From assembly GCA_965204405.1 (NCBI GenBank), contig CBDBEN010000004.1:372001-436000 (forward strand): a stretch of DNA of 64,000 nt. The letters run 5' to 3'. Made by a program: the position numbers and the translations under genes. Shown piece by piece: positions 53,527-63,355 of this stretch. The notes beneath the pieces were generated by a model. That model saw nothing but the letters and a program-made list of their open reading frames with translations. It was not told the origin of the DNA and searched no databases. The DNA comes from JANQPX01 sp965204405 (GTDB lineage: Bacteria; Pseudomonadota; Alphaproteobacteria; Geminicoccales; Geminicoccaceae). How positions within the stretch are numbered: position 1 is the first letter of the stretch; each line of letters opens with the position of its first letter.

Positions 53527-54150
53527 GTGAAGAAAGTACTGTTTCAGCTAACCGGAAGCCTGGTAGCGGTTTTGGGGCTCTGGGTCCTGATCTCGCTCCC
53601 TTTGGTGCTTGGAGAGAGCTCTGCGGCCGAGGTCGAGGAGCGCTCGCTCGGGGATCCGGACGCCCCAGTTACGATTATCGAATACTCCTCCCTCTCCTGT
53701 CCTCACTGTGCCCAATTTCACAAAGACGTGCTTCCGGGCCTGAAGGAGCGCTACATCGACACTGGCAAAGTGCGCATGGTGTTTCGTGACTTTCCGTTGA
53801 ACGAGAGCGCAGTCGACGCTGCCGTAATTGCCCATTGTGCGGGTGCCGACCGGTATGTCGGCTTCCTGGATGTCCTGTTCCAGACCCAGGAAAGCTGGTC
53901 CCACGCCGATGATCCGAGATCGTCGTTGAAGCAGCTCGGTAAACTCGGCGGCCTGACGGACGAGCAGATGGATGCTTGTCTAGCCGACGAGGAGATGGTG
54001 AATGGCGTGCTGCAATCCAGGCTGGACGGCACGAACGAGCATAAGGTGCAATCCACCCCGACTTTCGTGATCGGCGGCGAAACCTATCCCGGCTCCCGCG
54101 CCGTTGACGATTTCGCCAAGATCATCGATCCCCTTCTCGGCGGCTCCTGA
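53527..54150 (+). CDS. DsbA-family periplasmic thiol oxidoreductase
   Basis: This 207-residue protein has an uncleaved-type hydrophobic N-terminus (VLFQLTGSLVAVLGLWVLIS) after AGGAGAGG. The thioredoxin fold includes IIEYSSLSCPHCAQFHKDV, with the active site Cys58-Pro-His-Cys61, and the cis-Pro loop STPTFVIGG. A helical insertion holds DAAVIAHCAGADRYVGFLD. It fits bacterial DsbA/BdbD-like proteins that form disulfides in secreted proteins. It is monocistronic. Confidence 0.92.
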   Translation: MKKVLFQLTGSLVAVLGLWVLISLPLVLGESSAAEVEERSLGDPDAPVTIIEYSSLSCPHCAQFHKDVLPGLKERYIDTGKVRMVFRDFPLNESAVDAAVIAHCAGADRYVGFLDVLFQTQESWSHADDPRSSLKQLGKLGGLTDEQMDACLADEEMVNGVLQSRLDGTNEHKVQSTPTFVIGGETYPGSRAVDDFAKIIDPLLGGS

Positions 54151-54321
54151 TACGCCACCGACGATTGCAGATGTTTATGTCAAGCCGACCTCGCCACCCA
54201 GCAACCTCTCTTAGGCTCAGACAGATATTTGGCGGTGATCGCCTTTACCGGCGTTACCGCTTGGGTGACTATTCTCTCTGTTCTCTGTCATTGTAGGACA
54301 TTGTCCGGAGGGATTGTCATC

Positions 54322-54672
54322 ATGGCCAGGATCGAAAGAACCAACGGCGGGGCGAAGGGTCGCTCGAAGACCGTCGAACATAGCGGCTTCATCTGGACGG
54401 TTGCTACCGGCCCAGGCGGCACCGTCACCGAACAAACCCGAACAACGCTGGCCAAGCTCGAAGACAGCCTCCTCGAGGCCGGCAGCGACAAGCACCATAT
54501 TCTGGAAGCCGTGGTTTATCTTGCCGACATGGCCACCAAGCAGGAAATGGATGACGTCTGGTGTGGTTGGATTCCGGACGATGGCTGGCCATGCCGCGCC
54601 TGCATCGGAACCGATCTCTATCCGGGGGACCTCGTCGAAATCAAACTGACTGCAGCCAAGCGTCAGGATTGA
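54322..54672 (+). CDS. RidA/YjgF/Rid-family protein
   Basis: The product has 116 residues from ATG 54322, nine bases after GGAGGG; the 31 codons upstream in frame are unlikely coding. It has a chorismate-mutase-like fold of trimeric Rid proteins, with TLAKLEDSLLEAGSDKHHIL, VVYLADMATKQEMDDVW and a C-terminal GDLVEIKLTAAK. The conserved Arg lies in PCRACIG. Rid proteins deaminate reactive enamines/imines. The amidase gene follows, suggesting joint amide or amine catabolism. Confidence 0.86.
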   Translation: MARIERTNGGAKGRSKTVEHSGFIWTVATGPGGTVTEQTRTTLAKLEDSLLEAGSDKHHILEAVVYLADMATKQEMDDVWCGWIPDDGWPCRACIGTDLYPGDLVEIKLTAAKRQD

Positions 54673-54735
54673 CGGCCTGATCGGAACAGCGCTGAATAGA
54701 ACGGAGGGCGCCAGGAAACGAGTGGGGAGGTGATG

Positions 54736-56172
54736 ATGGCGAAGTCGGCGTTTGATTCCCTTGAAGATGGACTGGCCCTGGGAAAGCGCGTTCGCGAAGG
54801 CAATGTCAGCGCTGCTGAACTCGTCGAAGCGGCCATCAACCGGATCGAAGCCCAAAATCCGACGCTGAACGCCGTGGTCACCAAAGTTTACGAACAGGCA
54901 CTGGAGGCCGCGAAGAAGCAAACCGCAAAGGGGCCCTTTGCCGGCGTGCCGTTTTTGCTAAAGGATCTCGGCGGTGCTCTCGGAGGGGTGCCGTTCTCAT
55001 CCGGCTCGCGCTTTTTCAAGGATGCCTGTCCGCCGAGCGACAGCGAACTCGTTCATCGCTACAAAATATCCGGATTGATCCCCCTTGGCCGTACCAATAC
55101 GCCGGAATTCGGGCTCAATGCCTCGACGGAACCCGCTCTCTTCGGTCCGACCCACAACCCCTGGGATACGGCGAAAACCCCAGGCGGCTCCAGCGGCGGC
55201 TCGGCGGCTGCGGTCGCGGCCGGTTTGGTGCCGCTTGCCCATGCGAGCGACGGCGGAGGCTCTATCCGCATTCCCGCTTCCTGCTGCGGCCTGTTCGGCA
55301 TGAAGACCACGCGCGCCAGAAACACCATGGCGCCCTATCTTGGCGAAAGCCTAGCCGGATGCTCGGTCGAGCATGTGGTCTCACGTACCGTCCGGGATAG
55401 CGCAGCAGCCCTGGATGCAACCGCCGGCCCTGCCCCCGGCGACCCCTATATAGCGCCACGGCCCGCACGCCCCTATCTCGACGAAGTTTCCGCCGAACCG
55501 CGAAAACTCAAGATCGCGATCACCACCGAAGCTTTTAGCGGCTTCCCGGTCCACCAGGATTGCATGGACGCCGCGAATGAGACTGGAAAACTGTGCGAAC
55601 AATTAGGTCATACCGTCGAGATCGCCAGCCCCAAATTCAACGCTGAGCAGCTTGATCAAGACTATCATCGCCTATTTGCAATTGGCGCCACCGGCAATAT
55701 CCGTCAGCGTGCCCAGGCATTGGGCAAGCCAATCGATCCAGACGGTTTCGAGCGAATCACCTGCAAAATGATGGCTCTTGCTGATCAGTTCTCGGCCGCC
55801 GACTATGTTCAGCTGATCAACAGGCTACATACAATCTGCCGCCAAATCGGTGCATTCTTCGAGACCTTTGACCTTCTGCTAACGCCGACTTTGGCCCAGC
55901 CTCCGGTTCCGCTTGGCCATCTCGACATGATGATGGACGATCTCAATGCCTATACTGATCGTCTGTGGCGTTTTGCGGCCTTCACCTATCATTTCAATGT
56001 CACAGGCCAGCCGGCAATGTCTGTACCACTCTACTGGAGCAACGCTGGACTGCCGATCGGCGTACAGTTCGTCGGCCGATATGGCGATGAGGCAACCTTG
56101 TTCCAGCTAGCCGGACAGTTGGAGCGCGCAGATCCCTGGCATGACCGCCTCCCACCGGTCTGGGCGAGTTAG
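54736..56172 (+). CDS. Amidase (amidase-signature family, GatA-like)
   Basis: The product has 478 residues from ATG 54736, after GGGGAGG. The catalytic triad is Lys in VPFLLKDLGG (about 78), cis-Ser in the Gly/Ser block KTPGGSSGGSAAAVAAGLVP, and Ser in DGGGSIRIPASCCGLFGMK. It hydrolyses amide bonds; substrate specificity cannot be told. It is unlikely to be gatA, because gatB and gatC are absent and a RidA gene lies upstream, which favours catabolic use. Confidence 0.92.
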   Translation: MAKSAFDSLEDGLALGKRVREGNVSAAELVEAAINRIEAQNPTLNAVVTKVYEQALEAAKKQTAKGPFAGVPFLLKDLGGALGGVPFSSGSRFFKDACPPSDSELVHRYKISGLIPLGRTNTPEFGLNASTEPALFGPTHNPWDTAKTPGGSSGGSAAAVAAGLVPLAHASDGGGSIRIPASCCGLFGMKTTRARNTMAPYLGESLAGCSVEHVVSRTVRDSAAALDATAGPAPGDPYIAPRPARPYLDEVSAEPRKLKIAITTEAFSGFPVHQDCMDAANETGKLCEQLGHTVEIASPKFNAEQLDQDYHRLFAIGATGNIRQRAQALGKPIDPDGFERITCKMMALADQFSAADYVQLINRLHTICRQIGAFFETFDLLLTPTLAQPPVPLGHLDMMMDDLNAYTDRLWRFAAFTYHFNVTGQPAMSVPLYWSNAGLPIGVQFVGRYGDEATLFQLAGQLERADPWHDRLPPVWAS

Positions 56173-56288
56173 CGGAATATCAGACATGGCTGGTCCAGAC
56201 CGCGCCTCTCGCGAGATCCCAACCGTATCGGAAGTTTGGCCAGCCAAGTGAGTAGCCTCTGCATTTCCGTATACGCTTAGTCGCTCGA

Positions 56289-56819
56289 TCATCCATCCCG
56301 GCTGCGGATGCGCACTTCACCTCGAATATGCTGTTCGATCTCCTCGGTTGGCCCACCCGAGCGGACCGGACGCGGCGCAAACCGGCCGAGCGAGATGGTT
56401 CGATCATACATGACGATCGCGCCAGCCACCGCCAGATTGATGCAAAAGCGGGTCGGAATTTTTACCACATGATCGCAGCGCGCCACCATCTCCGGCGACA
56501 GAGAGCTTCGCTCGGGGCCGAACACGTAGGCGGCATTCAAGGGATGGCGAAAGCTCGGCAAGTCGATCGCATCGTCCAGCAACTCCACACCGACGAGCGA
56601 GCAGGTCTTCGGCAATGATAGCTCGTCCGGCCGGTCATAGCGGTAGACCGGCAACTGCTTTTCCGCTTCCGACGTGTCGGAGCGGGCTGAAGCCACGGTG
56701 TAGTGGGCATCCACCAGGAAAGCGAAGCTTGCCCCGAACGCATGAGCGGAACGGATGAGATTGCCGAGATTCATCGGCTTGCTGATCGCCTCGGCACCAA
56801 TACCAAAATAGCCACGCAT
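56289..56819 (-). CDS. TrmH/SpoU-family RNA methyltransferase
   Basis: The product has 176 residues from ATG 56819, homologue-like start MRGYFGIGAEAISKPMNLGN; the longer frame upstream lacks support. SPOUT motifs are NLGNLIRSAHAFGASF (motif 1), YVFGPERSSLSPE (motif 2) and IPTRFCINLAVAGAIVMYDR (motif 3, knot), the signature of 2'-O-methyltransferases acting on tRNA or rRNA. The target nucleotide is unknown. It lies convergent with the amidase gene. Confidence 0.88.
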   Translation of the reverse strand: MRGYFGIGAEAISKPMNLGNLIRSAHAFGASFAFLVDAHYTVASARSDTSEAEKQLPVYRYDRPDELSLPKTCSLVGVELLDDAIDLPSFRHPLNAAYVFGPERSSLSPEMVARCDHVVKIPTRFCINLAVAGAIVMYDRTISLGRFAPRPVRSGGPTEEIEQHIRGEVRIRSRDG

Positions 56820-57329
56820 GCAATGTGCATAGCGCGATCCGCCCCTGCGCTCAAGAAGCCAAAGCGTACCAGAATGCCCTTCCTTCAACCAAGCCGCTTA
56901 GATCCTTCCTTATCCCGATCCCTCACCCAATCGCCCAATCCCGATATGGCCGGGGTCTTCGGGATGATTTTTGATGCGGTGTCGTCGTTCATGCCGCAGC
57001 GTGACGAACCGACGTCTGTCTCAGGCATCTGGGAACTTTGTCTCTGTGAATCGACGTTGCGACCAATGATTCTGGGCGACAGGGCTCCGCTTCTATCAAC
57101 AGCTCATGGTGACCGCGTTAAACCAAAACCATTAGTTCGGTTTCGTTCATTACCTCAGAAAAGCCTCCCCAATTTGTACGGCTAGAGGATTTTTCAAGTT
57201 CGACTATTTGTCAAACAACAGCCTGGCGCTAGACTACCGTTGTTTGTTCTCGTTATGTCGGGCGTTGCCCGATCCAAAAAGCCTGTGTCCGCGGGAAGGC
57301 CCACGGGAGAAAGGGCAAAGGGAGGTATG
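56820..57329. promoter_or_regulatory. 510-bp non-coding region upstream of the TRAP operon, with an inverted repeat
   Basis: No gene is supported here. A perfect inverted repeat CAAACAAC (57212-57219) and GTTGTTTG (57239-57246) has a 19-bp spacer and lies about 84 bp before the DctP start codon, suited to an operator for a dimeric regulator. The promoter is probably close by, but no consensus boxes were assigned. Confidence 0.5.
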
Positions 57330-58349
57330 ATGTCCGATTGTAGAATGAAGCGCGCTCGACATTTAACTGGCTGCGCATTGGGCGCTGCTGCGATGCTGTT
57401 GTCTCTGCCTTCGGGCGCTGAGGAATATACCGGGCGTCTGTCGGTTCACTGGAGCCCGACCCATCACAGCGCCATTCATGCCAAGATGTTTGCAGACGAG
57501 GTCAACAAGCGGGCTGAAGGGCGCCTTAAGATCGAGTTCTTTGCATCGGGGCAGCTTTTCGGCATCCGCGAACAACTCGGCGCGGTGACCTCGGGTGCAG
57601 TGGAGCTAGGTGGGATCGTCGGCATTGTCAGCTTTCCACCTATTAACAAGAACTACAACGTGGCCGCCTATCCGGGTCTTTTCGACAGCTATGAAAGCCA
57701 ACGGGCGTTTTTCCTGGATTCCGAGGCGGGACGTGCAATCTGGGACGACCTAACCTCCCGCTCCAAGACCAAACTCTTGATGTTCGACCCGGTTGGTCCG
57801 GTGATGACGTTCAGCGGCGCACGCGAGCTTGACAGTGTCGGCGCGATGAAGGGGCTGAAGGCACGGGCGCTGATCAAGAGCGAGCGCCCTATGTGGGATG
57901 CTTACGAAGCCAATACCGTGTCTCTGCCGACCGGCGAGGTCTACACGGCCCTGCAAACCGGAATGATCGACACACTCAACACGCCTCCCGGCAGCGTCAA
58001 GGCTTATAGCTGGTGGGAGTACTTGCAGTACGCGCAGCTCCCTTATCAGTATTTCTCGGATGCCTACATCATGGCGAATTCGGACTGGTTCGACAGCCTG
58101 CCCGAGGACCTGCAGCAGCTCTTGCTGGATGTCGGTGCCGAAGTCGGTGCGAAGTCGACCGCAACAATCATGCAGGTCGGCGAAGATACGCTTGCCGAAT
58201 TCCAGGAGCGCGGCGGCGTCGTCACCACACTCGGGGGTGAAGCCAAGGCCGAATTTACCGAGATGATGACTGAACAGGTCATGCCGGCCATGGCCGATCT
58301 AGTGGATGCCGAGGCGTTGGAGGCCGCGGCTGACTTTATGGCCCAATAG
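57330..58349 (+). CDS. dctP: TRAP transporter solute-binding protein (DctP-like)
   Basis: The product has 339 residues from ATG 57330 after GGGAGG (ATG 57327 and 57345 are alternatives). The signal peptide ends near LPSGAEE. Typical DctP features are FADEVNKRAEGRLKIEFFAS, LGAVTSGAVELGG and the C-terminal FSDAYIMANSDWFDSLPEDL. The Arg in KGLKARALIKS is expected to bind a carboxylate. The operon order P-Q-M is complete. Confidence 0.92.
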   Translation: MSDCRMKRARHLTGCALGAAAMLLSLPSGAEEYTGRLSVHWSPTHHSAIHAKMFADEVNKRAEGRLKIEFFASGQLFGIREQLGAVTSGAVELGGIVGIVSFPPINKNYNVAAYPGLFDSYESQRAFFLDSEAGRAIWDDLTSRSKTKLLMFDPVGPVMTFSGARELDSVGAMKGLKARALIKSERPMWDAYEANTVSLPTGEVYTALQTGMIDTLNTPPGSVKAYSWWEYLQYAQLPYQYFSDAYIMANSDWFDSLPEDLQQLLLDVGAEVGAKSTATIMQVGEDTLAEFQERGGVVTTLGGEAKAEFTEMMTEQVMPAMADLVDAEALEAAADFMAQ

Positions 58350-58422
58350 GCCGAATGCCGTCGGTGCATCTTGTCCGCCTGGTGGATTGTCCATCGGGCG
58401 GGCAGTTTGATATTGCTGCCAT

Positions 58423-58950
58423 ATGACCCTGTTCCTGAATGCACTACGCTCATTCAACACGGTGCTTGCCCGATGTGTAGCTGTTATCGCTACCGTCATC
58501 ATGGCAATTATCGTTGCGGCCCTCACCGCCAGCGCAGTCACGCGATTTATTTCCGGAACCGGTTATGACTGGCTGATCGAACTGCCGCCGGCGCTTGTAC
58601 CCTGGCTGGTATTTCCACTTCTCGGCCCGCTCCTCCGCTCCGGTGACCATATACAAGTAGATCTCGTTCCGGCGCTTTTGAGCAAGCATGGCCAGCGGAT
58701 CCTGCGCCTGATCACCAGTATGATTGCTCTGGTCGCCTCGATCATCTTTCTGATAGCCGGCAGCGAGGCGGTAGCCTTGTTCAAAGCACTTGGCCAAATG
58801 ATGGAACTGGAGATCGAGATCCCAATCTGGACGATGTATCTCGCCTTTCCCACCGGCTTCGCCATCCTCGCCTCCTTTGCGCTCGAAGCCGTCCTGGAGA
58901 CCATGACCGAATTGACTGGGCACGCCGAAACGGAGAGCGGAAACCGATGA
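58423..58950 (+). CDS. dctQ: TRAP transporter small membrane subunit (DctQ-like)
   Basis: The 175-residue protein has four membrane segments. The family motif region is GYDWLIELPPALVPWLVFPL followed by LRSGDHIQVDLVPALLSKHG. It overlaps dctM by an ATGA. The Shine-Dalgarno is weak, and the 73-base gap after dctP is normal for abundant binding proteins. Confidence 0.92.
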   Translation: MTLFLNALRSFNTVLARCVAVIATVIMAIIVAALTASAVTRFISGTGYDWLIELPPALVPWLVFPLLGPLLRSGDHIQVDLVPALLSKHGQRILRLITSMIALVASIIFLIAGSEAVALFKALGQMMELEIEIPIWTMYLAFPTGFAILASFALEAVLETMTELTGHAETESGNR

Positions 58951-60215
58951 ATGCGCTCGCCATGGCCATTTCGGCGGTGATGCTGTTTTTGGCGGTGCCT
59001 GTCTTTTTGGTGTTCGGCCTTGGTAGCGCCATTGCTGCGATCTGGGGCTTGAACCTGCCATGGTCTACCCTGATCCAGGTGGCCTTCGGCGCAATGACCA
59101 AGCATGTGCTGATCGCGGTGCCGCTCTTCATCTTTACCGGCATGGTGATGTTGCGAGGGGGTGCCGCATCACGGCTGGTCGCGTTTTCCACGGCACTGGT
59201 CGGCCATCTTCCGGGAGGCCTGGGGATCGCCATGGTGGTTGCGATGGGATTCTTTGCGGCTTTTTGCGGATCGATCCTGGCAGCGATCACTGCCGTCGGT
59301 ACGATCATGATGCCGAAGATGATCGAAGAGGGATATCCCAAACCTTTCGTCATTGTGCTAGCGGCCTCGGCGGCGCTGCTGGAATCGCTCATCCCCCCCT
59401 CGAACGCCGCGATCTTGTTCAGCGCACTCACCAATGTCCCGGTTTCCCAGACTTTCGCGGCCGGGGTCGTCCCCGGCTTGATTCTCCTGGCCCTGATGGT
59501 CCTGGTCGTTGTTTGGAAATGCCGTCATATCCGAAGCTCGGCGCAGGCAGATCGGCGGCAAAAGCTGAAAGCCGCCCGTGAGGCCATTCCGGGACTGATC
59601 ACCCCGATCATTATTCTTGGCGGCATCTATGCAGGCTTGCTGACGCCGTCGGAATCAGCAGCAGTCGCCGGAGTCTGGGCGATCCTCATCGGTTTTCTTG
59701 TCTATCGAGAGCTGACCTTTCGCTCGCTGATCGAGTGCCTCCGGCAAACCGCAGAGATCACTGCCGTCATCTTCGCGATCATTGCCATGGCGACCTTCCT
59801 GAGTGTCGTCCTAACCTATTCCCAAGCGCCGCAGACGATCATCGCCTATTTCACCGATCTTGGCGGCACGCCCCTAATGTTCTGGTTCGCAGTTGCCGCC
59901 ATATGCCTAATTCTCGGTACCTTCGTCGAGATCGTGCCGGTCTTCTATCTGACGGTTCCGATCTTTGCAGCGATCACCTTGTCCCTGCAGCTGAATATCC
60001 TGCATCTCTATGTCGTGTTCGTCGCCTTCGCCGGAATCGGCATGATCACGCCGCCGGTCTGCGTCGGCGTTTACACCGCAGCAGGCGTGGTCCGCGAGAG
60101 CCCCGAAAAGGCCTTTCGCGAAGTACCACTTTTCGTGATAGTCGGCATCGTCTACGGCATTCTCATGGTCTTGATGCCTGCAGCCTCGACCTGGCTCCCC
60201 GGCATATTGAAATAG
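58947..60215 (+). CDS. dctM: TRAP transporter large membrane subunit (DctM-like)
   Basis: This 422-residue Na+- or H+-coupled transport subunit has about 12 membrane segments. Signatures are GGLGIAMVVAMGFFAAFCGS followed by AAITAVGTIMMPKM, then LLESLIPPSNAAILFS and YAGLLTPSESAAVAGVWAIL. A typical C-terminal ITPPVCVGVYTAAGV is present. It completes a TRAP system that imports an organic acid of unknown identity. It converges with prfB. Confidence 0.94.
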   Translation: MNALAMAISAVMLFLAVPVFLVFGLGSAIAAIWGLNLPWSTLIQVAFGAMTKHVLIAVPLFIFTGMVMLRGGAASRLVAFSTALVGHLPGGLGIAMVVAMGFFAAFCGSILAAITAVGTIMMPKMIEEGYPKPFVIVLAASAALLESLIPPSNAAILFSALTNVPVSQTFAAGVVPGLILLALMVLVVVWKCRHIRSSAQADRRQKLKAAREAIPGLITPIIILGGIYAGLLTPSESAAVAGVWAILIGFLVYRELTFRSLIECLRQTAEITAVIFAIIAMATFLSVVLTYSQAPQTIIAYFTDLGGTPLMFWFAVAAICLILGTFVEIVPVFYLTVPIFAAITLSLQLNILHLYVVFVAFAGIGMITPPVCVGVYTAAGVVRESPEKAFREVPLFVIVGIVYGILMVLMPAASTWLPGILK

Positions 60216-60248
60216 AGCCTGCGAAAATGACGGTGCGATCCTTTGTTG

Positions 60249-61377
60249 CTACAGGCCTTCCGGCTCGGCCGTGTTTTTCTGCTCGACGCCCTGGGCCAGG
60301 GATGCCTCGAGGTAGTCGTCGATATCACCATCGAGAACGCCCTGTGCATTGCCCTTTTCGACGCCGGTTCTGAGGTCTTTCACCATCTGATAGGGCTGGA
60401 GAACGTAAGAGCGGATCTGGTGCCCCCAACCGATATCGCTTTTGCCGGCGGCTTCGGCATCCGCCGCTTCCTGGCGTTTTTGCAACTCAAGCTCATACAG
60501 ACGCGCACGCAGCATGTCATAGGCCTGAGCGCGATTGCGATGCTGGGAGCGGTCATTTTGGCATTGGACCACTATGTTGGTCGGCAGATGGGTAATGCGG
60601 ATAGCGCTGTCGGTCTTGTTGATATGCTGACCACCGGCCCCTGAGGCACGGTAGGTGTCGATACGCAGGTCTTTTTCCTCCAGTTCAATCTCGATCGAAT
60701 CGTCAATGATCGGGAAAACCCAAACACTGGCAAAACTGGTGTGGCGCCGCGCCTGGCTGTCGAAAGGTGAGATGCGCACCAGGCGATGAACGCCGCTTTC
60801 GGTCTTGAGCCAGCCATAGGCATTCTTGCCCAGAACCTTGACCGTCACTGATTTAAGACCAGCCTCTTCGCCGGCACTCTCCTCGATCCATTCGAGTTTG
60901 AAGCCTCGGCGTTCGGCCCAGCGGGCATACATGCGGAGCAGCATCTCCGCCCAGTCCTGGCTCTCCGTCCCGCCAGCACCGGCGTGAATTTCGAGAAAAC
61001 AGTCATTGCTATCGGCTTCGCCGGAAAGAAGGCTCTCGAGTTGTAGTTTGGCAAGGCGCTGCTTGAGAGCGCCAAGTGCCTCCTCAGCTTCCTTGTAAGT
61101 CTCCTCGTCGCCTTCTTCATCGGCAAGCTCGGCGAGTTCGACATTGTCGGAAAGAGCCTGCTCAAGCTCATGCTGACGCTCAATAGCAGCTGCCAGAGCA
61201 TTCCGTTCGCGCATCAGAGCTTGGGCACGGTCGGCATTGTTCCAAAGCTCGGGATCTTCGGAGCGTTGGTTCAGCTCTTCCAGTCGCTGATTGGCTTTAT
61301 CCCAGTCAAAGATGCCTCCTCAGCAAGGCCAAACCCTGCTCGATCTCGGAGGCAAGATTGGTGATCTCTGCGCGCAT
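60249..61377 (-). CDS. prfB: Peptide chain release factor 2 with programmed +1 frameshift
   Basis: The gene encodes RF2 of 375 residues after one +1 shift. Frame 0 starts at ATG 61377 (MRAEITNLASEIEQG) and reaches TGA at 61308-61306. The slippery CTT lies at 61311-61309, and an internal Shine-Dalgarno AGGAGG lies at 61320-61315, three bases upstream of CTT. The shifted frame continues DWDKANQRLEELNQR and on through the anticodon-like SPF (ISPFDSQ) and the catalytic GGQ in GASGAGGQHINKTDS-type sequence. RF2 recognises UGA and UAA; at low RF2 level ribosomes slip and make more, so the site gives autoregulation. Confidence 0.95.
61306..61320 (-). promoter_or_regulatory. Programmed +1 frameshift site of prfB
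   Basis: On the - strand the order is AGGAGG, CAT, CTT, TGA, C. This matches the standard RF2 frameshift element: internal Shine-Dalgarno three bases before the P-site CTT codon and an in-frame UGA followed by C. Confidence 0.93.
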
Positions 61378-61768
61378 CAAGTGTCCTCACAGGTAGCTGG
61401 CTGTCCTCAATATCGGGGTGCCATCTACCACGATTACCGGTGATGCGCCAGCGGACGTCCCCTTTAAGGATAAAGCTGTTTGCATTTTCAAAAGATTCGG
61501 TCTTCCGTACAGACAGAGCTCAGACTTATTGACGGAAGGCCTTGGAGCCAAGTCACAGTCGCTAAATCGATTATTCCGTGCAAAACAATTAATATTTTTG
61601 AACCCAAAGTTGCTCATCATGAGGATCGGCGCTTTACGCCGTCGCCGGGAGTACGATAGAAAATGGTATCTTTATGATTGTTCCTCCGGTCCGCCAGTAG
61701 GCATAGTCTTGGCATCACTGACACGATCAGCAGCGTATTCTGACACGATTGCTTCGTCCCGTTCTCCC
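61378..61768. promoter_or_regulatory. 391-bp divergent region between prfB and the polysaccharide locus
   Basis: The gap must carry the promoters for prfB and for the O-antigen ligase gene. A 7-bp inverted repeat CTTCCGT (61502-61508) and ACGGAAG (61532-61538) with a 23-bp spacer is seen. The long upstream frame that opens at 61418 has no family-like residues before about 61769, so it is regarded as non-coding or a leader. Confidence 0.4.
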
Positions 61769-63355
61769 ATGAGCGGCAAGGAGCTGACCGCCAGACTTCT
61801 GTGCTTTGGCATCCCCATTCTTATCGCCATCGAGGTGCCCGGTGTCGGCACGATTTATCTGGCGGAGCTCTGCCTGATCGGACTGTTGCCGGTCTTGTTG
61901 GTGATGCGCGGCAAGGCGCTTCAATCAGGGCCACTCGGCCTTATCCTGATGATGGGCCTGATTTATTTCGGCGCCCAGGTGATCACCGACTTGATCCGGG
62001 AAACACCGTTTAGCGACTATGCACGTGGTTGGTCTAGGATCCTGTTTCTCCTGATGAGTTTTGTCTCCTGCTATCTGCTGACGGCCGGAAAGCGGGACCG
62101 CATCCTCTGCTATGCAGGCGGGCTGGTGGTAGGATCAACGATCCATCTCCTGATCAACAATCCCTTGAGCGCCATCGGCTGGAAGTTCGGCTTCGCCGGC
62201 TCGACCACAACGCTCATGCTGATGGGCTTCATGTTGGTTCCGGTGCTCCGAAGTCCGAGCAGCCTGGTCGGCCCGATGCTGATGATAGCCCTTGGTGTGT
62301 TCAGCGCGTTCATGGATTTCAGATCCTGGGGCGGCGTGCTGATGGTGAGCGCCGCCTTTTTATCGGTACCGGCCGTCCTCCGGTTGTTCGGCCTTCGCCC
62401 CAAGCCGCTCTCCTACGGCCGCATGCTGCTGGTCGGCACACTCCTGATGGCAACGGCCTTCGGTGCCCTAAAAGTCTACGGCGTAGCTGCCCAATCCGGT
62501 CTGCTCGGGCAAAAATCGCAGGATAAATACGAAGCTCAGGCAGCGCTCGGCGACCTCGGCATTCTGCTCGGAGGGCGGAATGAGTCGCTGGTAACCGTGC
62601 AGGCGATCATGGACAGCCCGATTGTCGGCCATGGGTCCTGGGCCAAGGATCGCTACTACGCCGAGCTTCGCCAGCTCATGCTCTACAAGCTCGGCTTCAC
62701 CTACCGCTTCATCGAGCCCGAGAACAACCTGATTCCCACCCACTCCCATGTGCTCGGCGCCTGGGTCGAGGCCGGACTGGGCGGCGCTCTTTTCTGGCTC
62801 ACCATCTTGGGCATGATCCTGGCCACGCTTCGGCGGCTCTATGCCAGCAATGATCCCATGCGTCCCTATCTGGTCTTTTTGATGTTCCTCTTTATCTGGG
62901 ACATCCTGTTTTCCCCCTTCGGAGCTCAGCGCCGCCTTACCAACGGGTTTCTCCTGGTCGCGATGCTCTACGGGCTGCGCGCTAGCGCGATGGATTTGAA
63001 GAACCGCGTCAGCGAGGCCGCCATCAATCCGGTTCCGGAAAGCTGGGCCGCCTCGGTCATGCGGCCCATCGATCAGCGAGCCGCATTTGGTCTGGGTGAG
63101 CCACAACCACTCGCCTGGCAGGAACCACAAATCACGAATCCAGACCTCACCAATGCAAAGCATGGCGTCGACGATGATCCATGGTCCGGCAACGCCTCGG
63201 ATGACCATGAGATGGTCAGTGAGAATGGCAACTTCCCCGGGGAGCAAGGAAGTGAGCAAGAAGAAGACGGAGAGCCGGAACGTTCGACCGATCTCAGTGC
63301 AGGCGGCAAGACCATAAGAGAAGGATTTCGACGTCTCAGGCAACGCGATCGATGA
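61769..63355 (+). CDS. O-antigen ligase/polymerase-like membrane protein (Wzy/WaaL family)
   Basis: The product has 528 residues from ATG 61769; the start is uncertain because no Shine-Dalgarno is clear and the frame is open 117 codons upstream. It has about ten membrane segments and a periplasmic loop with the conserved block NLIPTHSHVLGAWVEAGLGG, the Wzy_C-type His motif, and an earlier IMDSPIVGHGSWAKDRYY. The C-terminal 100 residues form an acidic, unstructured cytoplasmic tail (SEQEEDGEPERSTDLS) not typical of the family. It overlaps the flippase gene by ATGA. Confidence 0.85.
   Translation: MSGKELTARLLCFGIPILIAIEVPGVGTIYLAELCLIGLLPVLLVMRGKALQSGPLGLILMMGLIYFGAQVITDLIRETPFSDYARGWSRILFLLMSFVSCYLLTAGKRDRILCYAGGLVVGSTIHLLINNPLSAIGWKFGFAGSTTTLMLMGFMLVPVLRSPSSLVGPMLMIALGVFSAFMDFRSWGGVLMVSAAFLSVPAVLRLFGLRPKPLSYGRMLLVGTLLMATAFGALKVYGVAAQSGLLGQKSQDKYEAQAALGDLGILLGGRNESLVTVQAIMDSPIVGHGSWAKDRYYAELRQLMLYKLGFTYRFIEPENNLIPTHSHVLGAWVEAGLGGALFWLTILGMILATLRRLYASNDPMRPYLVFLMFLFIWDILFSPFGAQRRLTNGFLLVAMLYGLRASAMDLKNRVSEAAINPVPESWAASVMRPIDQRAAFGLGEPQPLAWQEPQITNPDLTNAKHGVDDDPWSGNASDDHEMVSENGNFPGEQGSEQEEDGEPERSTDLSAGGKTIREGFRRLRQRDR

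Noticed and set aside
60249..61377. prfB as a frameshifted pseudogene
   Set aside because: The break has the exact programmed-frameshift element (AGGAGG, three bases, CTT TGA C), so it is regulatory and not a lesion.
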